NCBI GenBank assembly: GCA_903828675.1
Contig: CAIKND010000159.1
Coordinates: forward strand, 1-42,937
Direction: 5' to 3'
DNA: 42,937 nucleotides
Source of the DNA: an uncultured Acidobacteriaceae bacterium
Lineage (GTDB): Bacteria; Acidobacteriota; Terriglobia; Terriglobales; Acidobacteriaceae
The translations under genes were made by a program, and so were the position numbers. Shown piece by piece: positions 7,593 to 16,473 of the stretch (position 1 is its first letter; each line of letters starts with the position of its first letter). The notes below the pieces were generated by a model, which was not told where the DNA came from, did not search any database, and worked only from the letters and a program-made list of their open reading frames with translations.

Positions 7593-8729
7593 CTACTTCT
7601 CTTTGAGTCCCAAAGCTCCCACGGTGGCTCCATCCACCTGCGCGGGCTGACCGCGCTTGCCGGTGACGACTCCAAAGCCGCCGTGATAATCCCACATGGC
7701 CCAGCCGATACCGTCGTCTTCCAGCGCCGTGCGGACGTCGTGAATCCAGGTATTGCGCGAGACCGGGTCAGTGACCTGGCGATAAGCGCCGAACTCGTTG
7801 CAGAGGAGCGGAGCGTTGTTGGCTTTACCCCAGTCGGCCGCCTCGTCGATGAGCAGGCGAATGCGGTGGCCGTCCCAGCGGTCGAGCCAGTAGTTCTCCA
7901 GTTGGAAACGCTGGGCGGGGTCGGGAACCTGGCGAATCAGCTCGTGCATGGAACTTTCCGTGGGAGGGTAGGGGATGCCGTGCTCGTAGATCCACCAGGA
8001 GAGGCCCCAACTGGCGCCCTGATGGGTGAACTCGTGGGGATCGTAGAAGTGGAAGTTGTAGATGACGTTGCCATCGGCGAGAGGATGCTGGGTGAGCAGA
8101 TCCTGGAGGTCAGAGTAATTGGGCCCGGTGGCGATGATGGTGTGGCGGGGCGCGACCTCGCGGATGGCCGCCGCGACGCGAGCCTGGATACCGGCCCAGC
8201 GATAGGGATCGCCGACCTCGGGCTCGTTGAGGATTTCAAAAAAGACGCGCTCGGGGTCGCGACCTGCGTAGTGTGCGGCCAGCTTGCGCCAGAGCATGGT
8301 CAGGCGATCGACATTCCAGTCGTTTGTGCGTAACTGCTGCTTATAGCTGTCCTCGGGATGGAGGTCGATCTGGACGGCGAGCCCGTCGGCGAGCATGGTG
8401 TCCACAGCGCGGTCCAGACGGCCGAGGAAGTCGCCGTTGAGGCCGTCTGCTCCGAGCGGAGCTTGCTCCAGGGGAACCGCGTCGATGCTAAGGCGGACAT
8501 TGTCAAAGCCGAGGTGCGCGATGAGCGCTATATCATCGGTCGTGGTCTCGGTATTGGTGTGCTGCGCCGAGTAGTCACTGGGGTTCTGGGAAAACCAATG
8601 CGAGACATTGATGCCGCGCTTGAGGTGCTGGGCACGGGCAAAGGCGGTTTGCACGCCGGCGCGATCCTGCGCGGCAGCGGGAAGAGCCAAGGCAAGCAAA
8701 ACGGCAAGCCAGCGAAGACGGAGACGCAC
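7593..8729 (-). CDS. Secreted glycoside hydrolase family 5 (endoglucanase-like)
   Basis: A 378-residue protein with a signal peptide (LRWLAVLLALALPAAAQ). It then shows GH5 (beta/alpha)8-barrel landmarks: GINVSHW after the first strand, GFDNVRLSID, VQIDLHPED, the acid/base motif FEILNEPE with E at about residue 169, NFHFYDPHEFTHQG, the nucleophile motif LLCNEFGAY with E at about 312, and WAMWDYHGGFG near the end. The family hydrolyses beta-linked glucans and mannans outside the cytoplasm; the exact substrate cannot be read. It is a single minus-strand gene, convergent with the 6503 gene and divergent from the 8852 gene. Confidence 0.93.
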   Translation of the reverse strand: MRLRLRWLAVLLALALPAAAQDRAGVQTAFARAQHLKRGINVSHWFSQNPSDYSAQHTNTETTTDDIALIAHLGFDNVRLSIDAVPLEQAPLGADGLNGDFLGRLDRAVDTMLADGLAVQIDLHPEDSYKQQLRTNDWNVDRLTMLWRKLAAHYAGRDPERVFFEILNEPEVGDPYRWAGIQARVAAAIREVAPRHTIIATGPNYSDLQDLLTQHPLADGNVIYNFHFYDPHEFTHQGASWGLSWWIYEHGIPYPPTESSMHELIRQVPDPAQRFQLENYWLDRWDGHRIRLLIDEAADWGKANNAPLLCNEFGAYRQVTDPVSRNTWIHDVRTALEDDGIGWAMWDYHGGFGVVTGKRGQPAQVDGATVGALGLKEK

Positions 8730-8851
8730 GGCAAATCCTCCTGGGAGATGACCCGAGGCAACGATACCACGCAGAGGGTGCGCTTTGGCCTTGCCGGATC
8801 GCGATCAAAAGAAGCACAATACCCCAAACCCTTGTGAAAGCAGGCTCGCTG

Positions 8852-9730
8852 ATGAACCCACGTCTGTTTGCATTACCGGCACGACTCTTCGCTCTATTGA
8901 TTGCCGTTGGCCTGATGGGTGTGGCCCATGCGCAAAGCCTGGCGGCACAAGCCGCTGCGCCAGCCAAGAGCCAGCCCGCGGTCAAAACAAACGCAAACGA
9001 TGAGATGCTCGCGAAAGCGGCGAAGCTGTACTACTCGACAGCAAAGGCCGGGCTGGTTGCGTTTGACTGCGCGGTGCATCCGGAGTGGCACACGCTTTTT
9101 GTAAGTGCCAGCAAAGGCGATGCAGTGGCTGAGAACGATCCACGCATCGTTCTGCTCAAGTCGGTCGGCATTACGTTGCATGGCAGGCTGAAGGGAGGTT
9201 CAACACTTGAATGGGTCGAGACCTCGGACCCCGGGAGGCCGCTGGATACCGACTCCACGGCACTGCTGGCGAGTATGCACCAAGCGACGGAGCAAACACT
9301 GCAGGGATTTATGCAGTTCTGGACACCCTTTGTAGACGGCTCCGTTGTGCCCGAAAACTCGGCAGGCATTGAGATTACTAAAGGCGAGACGGGTTACACG
9401 CTGCAAGCTGATTCGGGCGGCACAAAAGTGACCGAAGTGATTGACAATCAACTGCTGCTGCAGCATTTCAACGTGGTGATGAAAGAGGCGACGGTAGACT
9501 TTGTGCCTGCCTACAAATCCACTGACAAGGGCTTGCTGGTAAACAGCTTCCAGGCACACATTCTGGCTGCGGGCAGTCCGCCCGAACGGGCGCAGGATAT
9601 GAACGTGGCAATCGAATACCAGATCGTCCAGGGATTTCCACTTCCATCCACGCTCAACATGAGCGTAGTCGGCACGGGAGTATTCAATTTCGTATTGGAT
9701 GGTTGTACTACGAATCCGCAGTCCAAATAG
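8852..9730 (+). CDS. Exported protein of unknown function
   Basis: ATG 8852 is preferred over a GTG at 8834 because it begins a clean signal peptide (FALPARLFALLIAVGLMGV, cleavage after AHA-Q). The mature 265 residues include an Ala/Gln/Pro-rich linker and then a domain with LVAFDCAVHPEWHTLF near the start and a single further Cys near the C-terminus (FVLDGCTT). The two cysteines might form a disulfide. The pattern of long strands (TEVIDNQLLLQHFNVVMK; MNVAIEYQIVQGFPLPSTLN) suggests a beta-sheet fold. Family not recognised. It is followed by a bidirectional terminator. Confidence 0.8.
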   Translation: MNPRLFALPARLFALLIAVGLMGVAHAQSLAAQAAAPAKSQPAVKTNANDEMLAKAAKLYYSTAKAGLVAFDCAVHPEWHTLFVSASKGDAVAENDPRIVLLKSVGITLHGRLKGGSTLEWVETSDPGRPLDTDSTALLASMHQATEQTLQGFMQFWTPFVDGSVVPENSAGIEITKGETGYTLQADSGGTKVTEVIDNQLLLQHFNVVMKEATVDFVPAYKSTDKGLLVNSFQAHILAAGSPPERAQDMNVAIEYQIVQGFPLPSTLNMSVVGTGVFNFVLDGCTTNPQSK

Positions 9731-9766
9731 CAGTCGCGGCAATCAGGCTAATTGACTACAGAAAAC

Positions 9767-9798
9767 AACAGCGGCTCCCACTAATGGGAGCCGCTGTT
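9767..9798. terminator. Bidirectional terminator between convergent genes
   Basis: Perfect 14-bp stem AACAGCGGCTCCCA / TGGGAGCCGCTGTT with a CTAA loop. The minus strand continues with GTTTTCTG and the plus strand with TACATTTC. It lies between the stop of the 8852 gene and the stop of the M23 peptidase gene. Confidence 0.85.
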
Positions 9799-9818
9799 TA
9801 CATTTCAGAAGAAGCCGC

Positions 9819-10793
9819 TTATTTGGCGGGTTCCGCACTGCTATCGAGATTGGCAACCTGCTCGTAGGTCGTGCGGAGATATTTGTGCGGATTCACTGGA
9901 ACGTTGTGGACACGCACTTCATAATGCAGGTGCGGGCCGGTGGCGCGTCCTGACTGGCCCACGTAGCCAATGACCTGACCACGATTCACATGCTGGCCGG
10001 GAACGACAGCCATAGCGGACAGGTGCCCGTAAATGGTGAGTACATCGTGACCGTGATTGAGTACAACTTCACGTCCATATCCCGCACCCATGGATGCGCC
10101 GCTCACCTGACCGTCAGCCGCAGCGCGAACGGGAGTTCCGTAAGGAGCGTCAATGTCAAGTCCGGAGTGGAAGGCGCCTTCGCCATTGAATGGATCCTCG
10201 CGCGCCCCGAAACTGGAGCCTACGCGTCCCTCGATGGGCCAAAGGGAAGGGGCGTCAGCCAGCGTGGTCCAGTCGCCCGAAAAATTGGGCGAAAGTCCGC
10301 CTTCAAGGGCACGGGAGATGCGGCCCGAGAGCGCCTCTGTGCGAAGCGTATAAAACTGATCGATGGAATGTGCGATCTGCTGCTGGCTGGGATCGTCTGT
10401 TTGTGACAAAGTGACCGGGGTAGGTGCTTCGGCGGCGCTGGCGGCGGCGGGAGGCTTGGAGGAGGCCAGTTTGTTCTGGCGGAGGCCATAGAGAGCAGTA
10501 ACTTCATTGGCGAGGGCGCCCAGTGAGGCCACCTGCACATCGCGGTCGTGTGCGATCTGGGCCATCTGCTTGTAGTCTTTGCGCAACGTCTCGCGCTCTT
10601 GACGGACCTGATTGTAGCTCTCGGTCTTGAGCAACATGCGGGTGTAGGAGCCAGCCAGACCAACGATCGTGAAAGCCCCGACCAGCGCGGCGGCAACGAA
10701 TCCGTAGGCATAGTGAAGCGGGAGCGGGATCTTTCGAATCCGCCCATCGTCATCCCTGGCAACGAAGAGAATGTAATAGCGTTTGCGTAGCAT
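9819..10793 (-). CDS. M23 (LytM-type) peptidoglycan endopeptidase with membrane anchor and coiled coil
   Basis: A 324-residue protein. A short basic cytoplasmic start (MLRKRYYILFVARDDDGRIRK) is followed by one transmembrane helix (YGFVAAALVGAFTIVGLAGS) and then a coiled-coil region (KTESYNQVRQERETLRKDYK) of the kind seen in envelope M23 proteins. The C-terminal LytM domain has the zinc motifs HSGLDIDAPYGTPV, NHGHDVLTIYGHLS and GPHLHYEVR. All metal and catalytic histidines are present, so it is probably active on peptide cross-bridges in the periplasm. AAAGGC lies 5 bases before the ATG. The 250 bases upstream to thiL show no further gene. Confidence 0.93.
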   Translation of the reverse strand: MLRKRYYILFVARDDDGRIRKIPLPLHYAYGFVAAALVGAFTIVGLAGSYTRMLLKTESYNQVRQERETLRKDYKQMAQIAHDRDVQVASLGALANEVTALYGLRQNKLASSKPPAAASAAEAPTPVTLSQTDDPSQQQIAHSIDQFYTLRTEALSGRISRALEGGLSPNFSGDWTTLADAPSLWPIEGRVGSSFGAREDPFNGEGAFHSGLDIDAPYGTPVRAAADGQVSGASMGAGYGREVVLNHGHDVLTIYGHLSAMAVVPGQHVNRGQVIGYVGQSGRATGPHLHYEVRVHNVPVNPHKYLRTTYEQVANLDSSAEPAK

Positions 10794-11046
10794 GTTTGCC
10801 TTTCATCCCTGCAACCCGCAGGGCCGCAATTCGCCGAGTACGCAAAAAATGGCGTGTTACAAACGGGCCTATAGCCCATTGACAAACGTATGCGCTGGGG
10901 AGCGCGAAGCTTGGAACAATGTCAAGCGTACCAAATTGCACACCGCCGGGTCAACGAAATCCGGTAGGCTTGCGGCAAAGACCCGAGCTGTGTTCCTGGA
11001 TTTGAAGGAGGTCGATTTTGGGAGTTGAAGTGACTATGATCCAGAA

Positions 11047-12090
11047 ATGCGACTAAAGCCGGAAGGCACTTCGAGCGGCGGTGAGCTCGCCCTGCTGGGC
11101 CAGATTCGGCAGCGCGCCGGGCGGGCGACGGGTGGAGGCGTACGGCTGGGAATTGGCGACGACTGTGCCCTGCTACGGCTGCGGGCGGGCGAGGAACTGG
11201 CGGTGACGACGGATTTGTCGATCACAGAGCGGCATTTTCGGCTGGATTGGCATCCAGCGGAGGCGGTGGGGCATCGGGCGCTGGCGCGCGGCTTGAGCGA
11301 TCTGGCGGCGATGGGCGCCAGGCCGGTTGCGGCCTTTCTTTCTTTGGGGTTGCCACGGGAACTGACCAAAGCGCAGGGGCGGCGACGGCCTTGGGTAACC
11401 GGGTTTCTGGACGGGCTGCTGAACCTGGCAGAGGCCCAGGAGACTCCGCTGGCCGGAGGCGATCTGGCAGAGTCGCCGGTGGCTCTAGCCGACATTGTGC
11501 TGGTGGGAGCGGTTGCTCGCGGCAAGGCCCTGCTGCGCTCCGGCGCGCGGCCGGGCGACGTGCTTTATGTGACCGGGAAGCTGGGCGGAGCAGCGGCGGG
11601 GCTAGCGCGGCTGGCTGAACTGGCTGGAGCCTCGGGACTGAGCGAACGGTCTGTTGGTTCGCGGGCTCTGAAGATTCCAAAGAAATTTGTGGCGGAGCTG
11701 GCTGCGCATCTCTATCCACAGCCTCGCATTGCTCAGGGGCTCTGGCTGGTGCGGCGCGGGCTGGCTTCTGCGGCTATCGATTTGAGTGACGGGCTCTCGA
11801 CGGATCTGGCGCACCTTTGCGAGGAGTCGGGCGTGGCTGCCGAAGTGGATGAGGCTGCCTTGCCTGTTCATGGAGCCGCCAGCCTTGCCCAGGCGCTGAA
11901 CGGCGGCGAGGATTACGAGTTGCTGTTTACGGCTCCGGCATCGACGCGCGTGCCGCGAGCGATTGGCGGGGTTGCCGTGACGCAGATCGGGCGCATGGTT
12001 CCGGTCCGGAAGGGCAGGCCGCGGGTTGTGCTAGTGAGCGGGCGGGATAAGCAAGCCCTGGAGCCGCGGGGCTGGGAGCATTTTTCCTAG
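11047..12090 (+). CDS. thiL: Thiamine-monophosphate kinase
   Basis: A 347-residue cytoplasmic enzyme that phosphorylates thiamine monophosphate to the cofactor thiamine diphosphate. ThiL/PurM-type signatures: GGVRLGIGDDCALL, VTTDLSITERHFRLDW, GHRALARGLSDLAAMGA, GGDLAESP, a glycine-rich GDVLYVTGKLGG, then AIDLSDGLSTDLAHLC and LNGGEDYELLFT. These conserved Asp and Gly residues bind magnesium and ATP. Length is normal for the family. The ribosome binding site before the ATG is weak. It is not next to other thi genes. Confidence 0.95.
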   Translation: MRLKPEGTSSGGELALLGQIRQRAGRATGGGVRLGIGDDCALLRLRAGEELAVTTDLSITERHFRLDWHPAEAVGHRALARGLSDLAAMGARPVAAFLSLGLPRELTKAQGRRRPWVTGFLDGLLNLAEAQETPLAGGDLAESPVALADIVLVGAVARGKALLRSGARPGDVLYVTGKLGGAAAGLARLAELAGASGLSERSVGSRALKIPKKFVAELAAHLYPQPRIAQGLWLVRRGLASAAIDLSDGLSTDLAHLCEESGVAAEVDEAALPVHGAASLAQALNGGEDYELLFTAPASTRVPRAIGGVAVTQIGRMVPVRKGRPRVVLVSGRDKQALEPRGWEHFS

Positions 12091-12130
12091 TGTGGTGAAT
12101 CCGAAGTTCGTTGCATAAATCGGAGACCCG

Positions 12131-12373
12131 AACCGCAGGTCCTTCGATTCCCTTCGCTGCGCTTCGGTCACTCAGGATGGCAGTTCAATTTTGTGGGCAG
12201 GATAACAGCCGGATTTTAGTCTTCGCTCAAGACGCCGGGATTAAGTTGGTTGCTTTCCCACCCATTCGCCAGAAAAGAGGCGAATGGATGGGGCACGGGG
12301 CTATTGTGCGAGGTAGACAGCGGCTGTTCATCCCTGGACGTAACGCGCTGCCACGAGTAAAGATGCTCACGAT
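12131..12373. repeat. Composite interspersed repeat: family B, family A hairpin, family C
   Basis: The 390-base gap between thiL and gltX holds no gene but three repeat modules. B (12131-12180) contains AACCGCAGGTCCTTCGATTC and recurs at 16325. The A hairpin (12256-12296) has arms CCACCCATTCGCC and GGCGAATGGATGGGG and recurs throughout the window. C (about 12306-12373) contains GTAGACAGCGGCTGTTCATC and recurs twice at 34.5 kb. Confidence 0.85.
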
Positions 12374-12481
12374 GAAAGCTCAGTTTTGACGGGAACTTCA
12401 GATTCGGGACAATAGGGTCTTTGTTTTTGGAAACGATGCGATCGCTGGAGCCGGAGCACCGCGTCTATGATCAGGAGTGTG

Positions 12482-14005
12482 ATGACTACCAAGAGGACAC
12501 GCGTTCGGTTTGCTCCCTCGCCTACCGGATTGCTGCACGTGGGCAATGCGCGTACGGCTCTTTACAACTGGCTTTTTGCACGCCATACGGGCGGCGATTT
12601 CCTGCTGCGGATCGAGGATACGGACCTGGAACGGTCCGAAGTCCGGTACGAGGCGCAACTGCTGGAGGACATGCGCTGGCTTGGGCTGGACTGGGACGAA
12701 GGGCCAGGGCAACCGGGCGAGCCGGAAGTGGGAAATTTTGGCCCTTACCGGCAGTCCGAACGGCTTGCTCTCTATGCCGAGCACACGGAACGGCTGCTGG
12801 CCGAGGGCAAGGCTTACCGGTGCTTCTGCACGACGGAAGAGTTGGAGATCGAACGGAAGCAGGCTGCGGCTGAGCATGGCTCGCAGGTCTACTCCGGACG
12901 GTGCCGAAACCTGTTGCCGACGGAGATCGAAAAGAATCTGGCCGAGGGAAAACACTTCGCAGTCCGGCTGAGGATTGAAGACCGGCCGTTGCGGTTTCAC
13001 GACCTGGTGCGTGGACCGGTGGAGTTTGCAGCAGAGACGGTCAGCGATCCGGTGCTGGTGCGTTCGGCGAGCGGTGTCTCGGCTGGGATTCCGGTTTATA
13101 ACTACGTGGTGACGGTGGACGATGCGCTGATGGAGATCACGCACGTGATTCGCGGCGACGACCACTTGTCGAATACGCCCAAGCAGGTGGCGATCTATGA
13201 GGCTTTCGACTGGGCTGTGCCGGAGTTTGCGCACCTTTCGACCATTCTTGGCGCAGACCGGGAGCGGCTTTCGAAACGGCATGGGGCTACTTCGATTGCA
13301 ACCTTTCGTGAGATGGGCTACCTGCCCGAGGCGCTGGTGAACTACCTGGCGCTTCTGGGCTGGGGCGCGGAAGACGGCAAGACCGAGACCTTTACGCTGG
13401 AGGAGCTGACGCGGGCGTTCACGCTGGAGCGGGTGACGCCGAGCCCGGCCATCTTCGACTTTGAAAAGCTGAACTGGCTGAACCGGCACTACTTGAAGCT
13501 GGCCGCGCCGGAACGAGTGGTGGCGCTGACGTGGCGGTACTTTGCCGACCGGCTGCCGGCGCAGGATGCCGCGACCGGGGCGATTCAGGACTGGTTTGCA
13601 CGGCTGGTGGCTGTCTTTGCGCCCTATGTCGATTGTCTCGAACAGCTACCGGCAAAGACCGCGTTCGTGTTCGGATTCGACGCGGAGGCGGCGCGCATGA
13701 GCGAAGAAAACGCCGAGGTGCTGGCCGTTGACTCTGCGCAGACGGTGCTGGGCGAGTTGGCGGGCCGGGTCCGCGCGCATACCGGCGTGGTGATTCCGGA
13801 GACGTTCAAGGTCTGGATGAACGAGATCAAGGCTGCGAGCGGCGCGAAGGGCAAGGACCTGTTTCATCCGGTGCGGATTGCCCTGACCGGCGCTCATTCG
13901 GGACCGGATTTCGACAAGCTGCTGCCGCTGATTGAGGGCGGCGCGGTGCTGGGCCTGGGCATCGCCAGCGTGCGCGAGCGGGTCGAGCGGTTTGTGGGAG
14001 TTTGA
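12482..14005 (+). CDS. gltX: Glutamyl-tRNA synthetase
   Basis: A 507-residue class I aminoacyl-tRNA synthetase that charges tRNA-Glu. The N-terminus [20 protein letters not shown] carries the HIGH-class motif (HVGN). [11 protein letters not shown] follows, and the KMSKS-equivalent is [13 protein letters not shown]. The C-terminal helical anticodon-binding domain follows ([20 protein letters not shown] onward). ATG 12482 is chosen because AGGAG lies 4 bases upstream and the conserved N-terminus starts there; ATG 12467 would add five residues. The next gene starts within a few bases of the stop, suggesting cotranscription. Confidence 0.96.
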   Translation: MTTKRTRVRFAPSPTGLLHVGNARTALYNWLFARHTGGDFLLRIEDTDLERSEVRYEAQLLEDMRWLGLDWDEGPGQPGEPEVGNFGPYRQSERLALYAEHTERLLAEGKAYRCFCTTEELEIERKQAAAEHGSQVYSGRCRNLLPTEIEKNLAEGKHFAVRLRIEDRPLRFHDLVRGPVEFAAETVSDPVLVRSASGVSAGIPVYNYVVTVDDALMEITHVIRGDDHLSNTPKQVAIYEAFDWAVPEFAHLSTILGADRERLSKRHGATSIATFREMGYLPEALVNYLALLGWGAEDGKTETFTLEELTRAFTLERVTPSPAIFDFEKLNWLNRHYLKLAAPERVVALTWRYFADRLPAQDAATGAIQDWFARLVAVFAPYVDCLEQLPAKTAFVFGFDAEAARMSEENAEVLAVDSAQTVLGELAGRVRAHTGVVIPETFKVWMNEIKAASGAKGKDLFHPVRIALTGAHSGPDFDKLLPLIEGGAVLGLGIASVRERVERFVGV

Positions 14006-14010
14006 GGGAC

Positions 14011-14691
14011 GTGGGCGCGCCTGTTCCGACAGTGGATTTCGGTTTTCCTCGCAGTTGGGAGGCTGAGGTGCTTGCGGCCCGGCCCGCGATTCTGCCGGCG
14101 CGGCACTTCGTTTATCCACGGGACGCGGAAGAGGTGGAGCGCGGGGCGCTGGAAGTGCTGGTGCGGCCTACGGCGGCGCACGAACGAAATGAGATTGAGT
14201 TTTCTGCTGTCCCACCCATTCGCCGGAAAGATGGCGAATGGATGGGGCACGGAGATTTGTCAGAGTGCCCGGCTGAACCCGCGCGGGATGTGCGGCCTTT
14301 TTTGGCTACATGTGCGCTGGGGTTTCGCGATCCGGTGGTTCCCAATGGGATTTGGGCGACGCCGCACCCGGATTGGTTGTGCGCTGTCTCGGGCGGCTAT
14401 GCGTACCTGATCGACACCGCCGCGCCGGAACGGTTTGCGATGATTCCCTTGAGGCCGGTGCTGGAGGTGAAGGCGTTGGCGGATGCTGGGCTGCTGCTCT
14501 TTGTTGGGCATCGGTCGGTGCTGGCCTGGAGTCGCGATGGGCAAGCCTGGGATTCGGAAAAGCTCTCGGACGAAGGCTTGACGATAACCGGCATCGAAGA
14601 CGGGTTGATGCGCGGGCTTGGCTGGGAGATGAGGACCGACAAGGAGACGCCGTTTGCGCTGGATTTGCGGACGGGTTTGCGGGTTTCCTAG
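14011..14691 (+). CDS. Protein of unknown function carrying an in-frame repeat insertion
   Basis: About 226 residues, soluble. GTG 14011 follows GAGGGAC; an alternative TTG at 14002 would overlap the gltX stop. The second half looks conserved (VRPFLATCALGFRDPVVPNG, then SGGYAYLIDTAAPERFAMIP, then SVLAWSRDGQAW), like a beta-propeller or WD-type strand set. Residues about 68-83 (SAVPPIRRKDGEWMGHG) are the translation of a family A palindromic repeat at 14210-14250, so the reading frame has absorbed a repeat element. No family recognised. Possibly in an operon with gltX. Confidence 0.72.
   Translation: MGAPVPTVDFGFPRSWEAEVLAARPAILPARHFVYPRDAEEVERGALEVLVRPTAAHERNEIEFSAVPPIRRKDGEWMGHGDLSECPAEPARDVRPFLATCALGFRDPVVPNGIWATPHPDWLCAVSGGYAYLIDTAAPERFAMIPLRPVLEVKALADAGLLLFVGHRSVLAWSRDGQAWDSEKLSDEGLTITGIEDGLMRGLGWEMRTDKETPFALDLRTGLRVS
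14210..14250. repeat. Family A REP-like hairpin inside a coding region
   Basis: The arms CCCACCCATTCGCC and GGCGAATGGATGGGGCAC flank GGAAAGAT. The sequence is nearly identical to the intergenic copies at 12256 and 16400. The reading frame of the surrounding gene stays open through it. Confidence 0.88.
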
Positions 14692-14748
14692 ATTGTTCAG
14701 CGGCTTATTTTCGTGGGCGCTGAGTTCTGAGTCCCTATTTCTGTACGA

Positions 14749-14806
14749 GAGACTGGGGGTAGGGGGGGTGGGTAGGAGGGAGGGTGGGGTGGGAGGGGGG
14801 TGTCTC
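14749..14806 (+). other. G-run tract with strong G-quadruplex potential between convergent genes
   Basis: Plus-strand GGGGGTAGGGGGGGTGGGTA continues into GGAGGGAGGGTGGGGTGGGA and ends in GGGGGG. There are at least seven runs of three or more G separated by 1-3 bases. The tract is bracketed by GAGAC (14749-14753) and its complement GTCTC (14802-14806). It lies in the 186-base space between the ends of two convergent genes. Confidence 0.8.
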
Positions 14807-14877
14807 CGGCTTTGCTTCTCGGGATGCGCGCGTACTTGCAGGAGAGATTCTCATGGTCCACTTCCTTTCTCACTGTT

Positions 14878-16152
14878 TCAATTGTGCGCCGAAGGCGGGT
14901 AATTATATGCAAATTGGGCTGAGCTAGATTTTTGGGATTGAGCGGGCGGCTGCCAGCAAGGTTGTCCCTCCCGGCCGAAGTTCGGAAGGATGGTTTGGTA
15001 GGCGGAGTAGACGTCTCGAAAGACTTTGTCCCAACTGGCGGTGAGGGCGTGGGCGCGGGCGGCGTGGCGCATCTGGTCGTGTCTTGCCGGATCTGCGAGG
15101 ACAGCGGCGATGGCGGTTGCAAATTCGTCATCGGGAACGATGCGTCCGGTTTCGCGATCGCGGACGATGGTGCAGGGGCCGCCGCTGGGGGTGACGATGG
15201 CGGGAACTCCGCTGGCCAGAGCCTCAAGGACCACGTTGCCGAAGGTGTCGGTGTGAGAGGGGAAGACAAGCAGATCCATGCCGGCGTAGGCCTCGGCCAG
15301 CGCTTCGCCGCGCAGGATGCCGGGGAACTGGGCGCGAGGCAGATGCTGGCGCAGCCAGTTCTCTTCGGCACCGTGGCCGACGATGAGGAAACGGAAATCG
15401 GTCAGGCCGAGTTTCTCCAACTCCTGCTGCACCTGGGCGAGCAAGGCTACATTCTTCTCGACCGAAAGGCGGCCGACGAAGCCCAGGATCTTATTGCGGT
15501 CGTGGGGACCACGGCGACGCTTAGCGGGATGAAAGAGTTCTGCGTCGACACCGCGGGGCATTAGGTGGCAAGGGCGGCCGGTGGTGAGCTGGAGTCGTGC
15601 GCAGAGATCGGGATTGGGCGCGAACAGCACCCGCGCGCCGGAGTAAAAGATGGACGCGGCGGCCATAGCCAGGTCTTCAATCTTCTGTCCGGTGGAGGCA
15701 GACTGGCGCTGGGGAAGCAGACGCAGGAACCAGTTGGAACGGCGCGCCAGGTACTCGTGCACGTTGGTGTGCCAACTGGCGGCCAAGGGCAATTCGAGAT
15801 GGTGGGCGAGGCCCGCACCCAACATGCCGACCTCGCTGGGACCGGTGATGTGAATGAGATCGGGCTGGAAGCGATCAAGAACTTCACCGATGAGGGGCAT
15901 GTGGCGCAGATAGGCGGGATCGAAGCGGAGGTCCTTTTCGAGGGCAAAGGAAAGAAATCCGCGGGGTAGTTCGAGGGACCACACGCTGCCATCTTCAACG
16001 ACGGCCTGGGCGCGGTCTCCGGCGCGAACGCAAAGGAAGGGGAGATTGTGGCGGCGCGCGAAGTCCTCAAAGTGGCGGCTGGTGTGAGCGACGCCATTGA
16101 TCTCGTGGAAGGAGTCGGGGAAGTAGGCAACGCGGGGAGGACTCGCGGTCAT
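14878..16152 (-). CDS. Glycosyltransferase family 4 (GT-B fold)
   Basis: A 424-residue cytoplasmic or membrane-associated glycosyltransferase. N-terminal acceptor domain: RVAYFPDSFHEINGVAHTSR, then DLIHITGPSEVGMLG and AASWHTNVHEYLARR. C-terminal donor domain: NKILGFVGRLSVEKNVALLA, FRFLIVGHGAEENWL, and the GT4 signature FPSHTDTFGNVVLEALASGV with the E-x7-E-like region, then GRIVPDDEFATAI. It resembles alpha-mannosyl or glucosyl transferases of the WcaL/MgtA type. The last 25 residues are low-complexity (QPPAQSQKSSSAQ). GGAG lies 7 bases before the ATG. Substrate is unknown. Confidence 0.92.
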   Translation of the reverse strand: MTASPPRVAYFPDSFHEINGVAHTSRHFEDFARRHNLPFLCVRAGDRAQAVVEDGSVWSLELPRGFLSFALEKDLRFDPAYLRHMPLIGEVLDRFQPDLIHITGPSEVGMLGAGLAHHLELPLAASWHTNVHEYLARRSNWFLRLLPQRQSASTGQKIEDLAMAAASIFYSGARVLFAPNPDLCARLQLTTGRPCHLMPRGVDAELFHPAKRRRGPHDRNKILGFVGRLSVEKNVALLAQVQQELEKLGLTDFRFLIVGHGAEENWLRQHLPRAQFPGILRGEALAEAYAGMDLLVFPSHTDTFGNVVLEALASGVPAIVTPSGGPCTIVRDRETGRIVPDDEFATAIAAVLADPARHDQMRHAARAHALTASWDKVFRDVYSAYQTILPNFGREGQPCWQPPAQSQKSSSAQFAYNYPPSAHN

Positions 16153-16232
16153 GATTGGCTCCGATTCCCTGAGGGTTGGGAATCGTGTATAGAGGTTTTG
16201 GTTCGACGAAATCGAGATTGGGTTTGTTGCCT

Positions 16233-16272
16233 ACCCACCCTTGAATCAAAGGACGATTCAAGGATGGGGCAC
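16233..16272. repeat. Family A-like REP hairpin
   Basis: CCCACCCTTGAATC and GATTCAAGGATGGGGCAC form a stem around AAAGGAC. The outer ends match family A (ACCC...GGATGGGGCAC) but the inner arm differs (TTGAATC instead of ATTCGCC), with compensating change on both arms. Confidence 0.8.
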
Positions 16273-16324
16273 CCGATGTGTTGTTGATGCTCAGATCGGC
16301 CTAATCGGGTTGGGCTAAAGGAAC

Positions 16325-16440
16325 AACCGCAGGTCCTGGGATTCCCTTCGCTGCGCTTCGGTGACTCCTCATGAAGAGGGCCAGTTGAGATTCGTGGTAT
16401 CCCACCCATTCACCCGAAAAAAGGCGAATGGATGGGGCAC
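16325..16440. repeat. Family B module followed by a family A hairpin
   Basis: B (16325-16371) contains AACCGCAGGTCCTGGGATTC and CTTCGCTGCGCTTCGGTGAC. A (16400-16440) has arms CCCACCCATTCACC and GGCGAATGGATGGGGCAC. Same order of modules as at 12131-12296. With the hairpin at 16233 it fills the 320-base space upstream of the GT4 gene; no gene is seen. Confidence 0.85.
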
Positions 16441-16473
16441 TGGCTTTTTTGCGACGGTGCGCGCTGGTCGCTC

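Noticed and set aside
12398..13489. Minus-strand open frame opposite gltX
   Set aside because: gltX motifs occupy the plus strand; the antisense frame has Arg/His/Gln-rich composition with no domain features.
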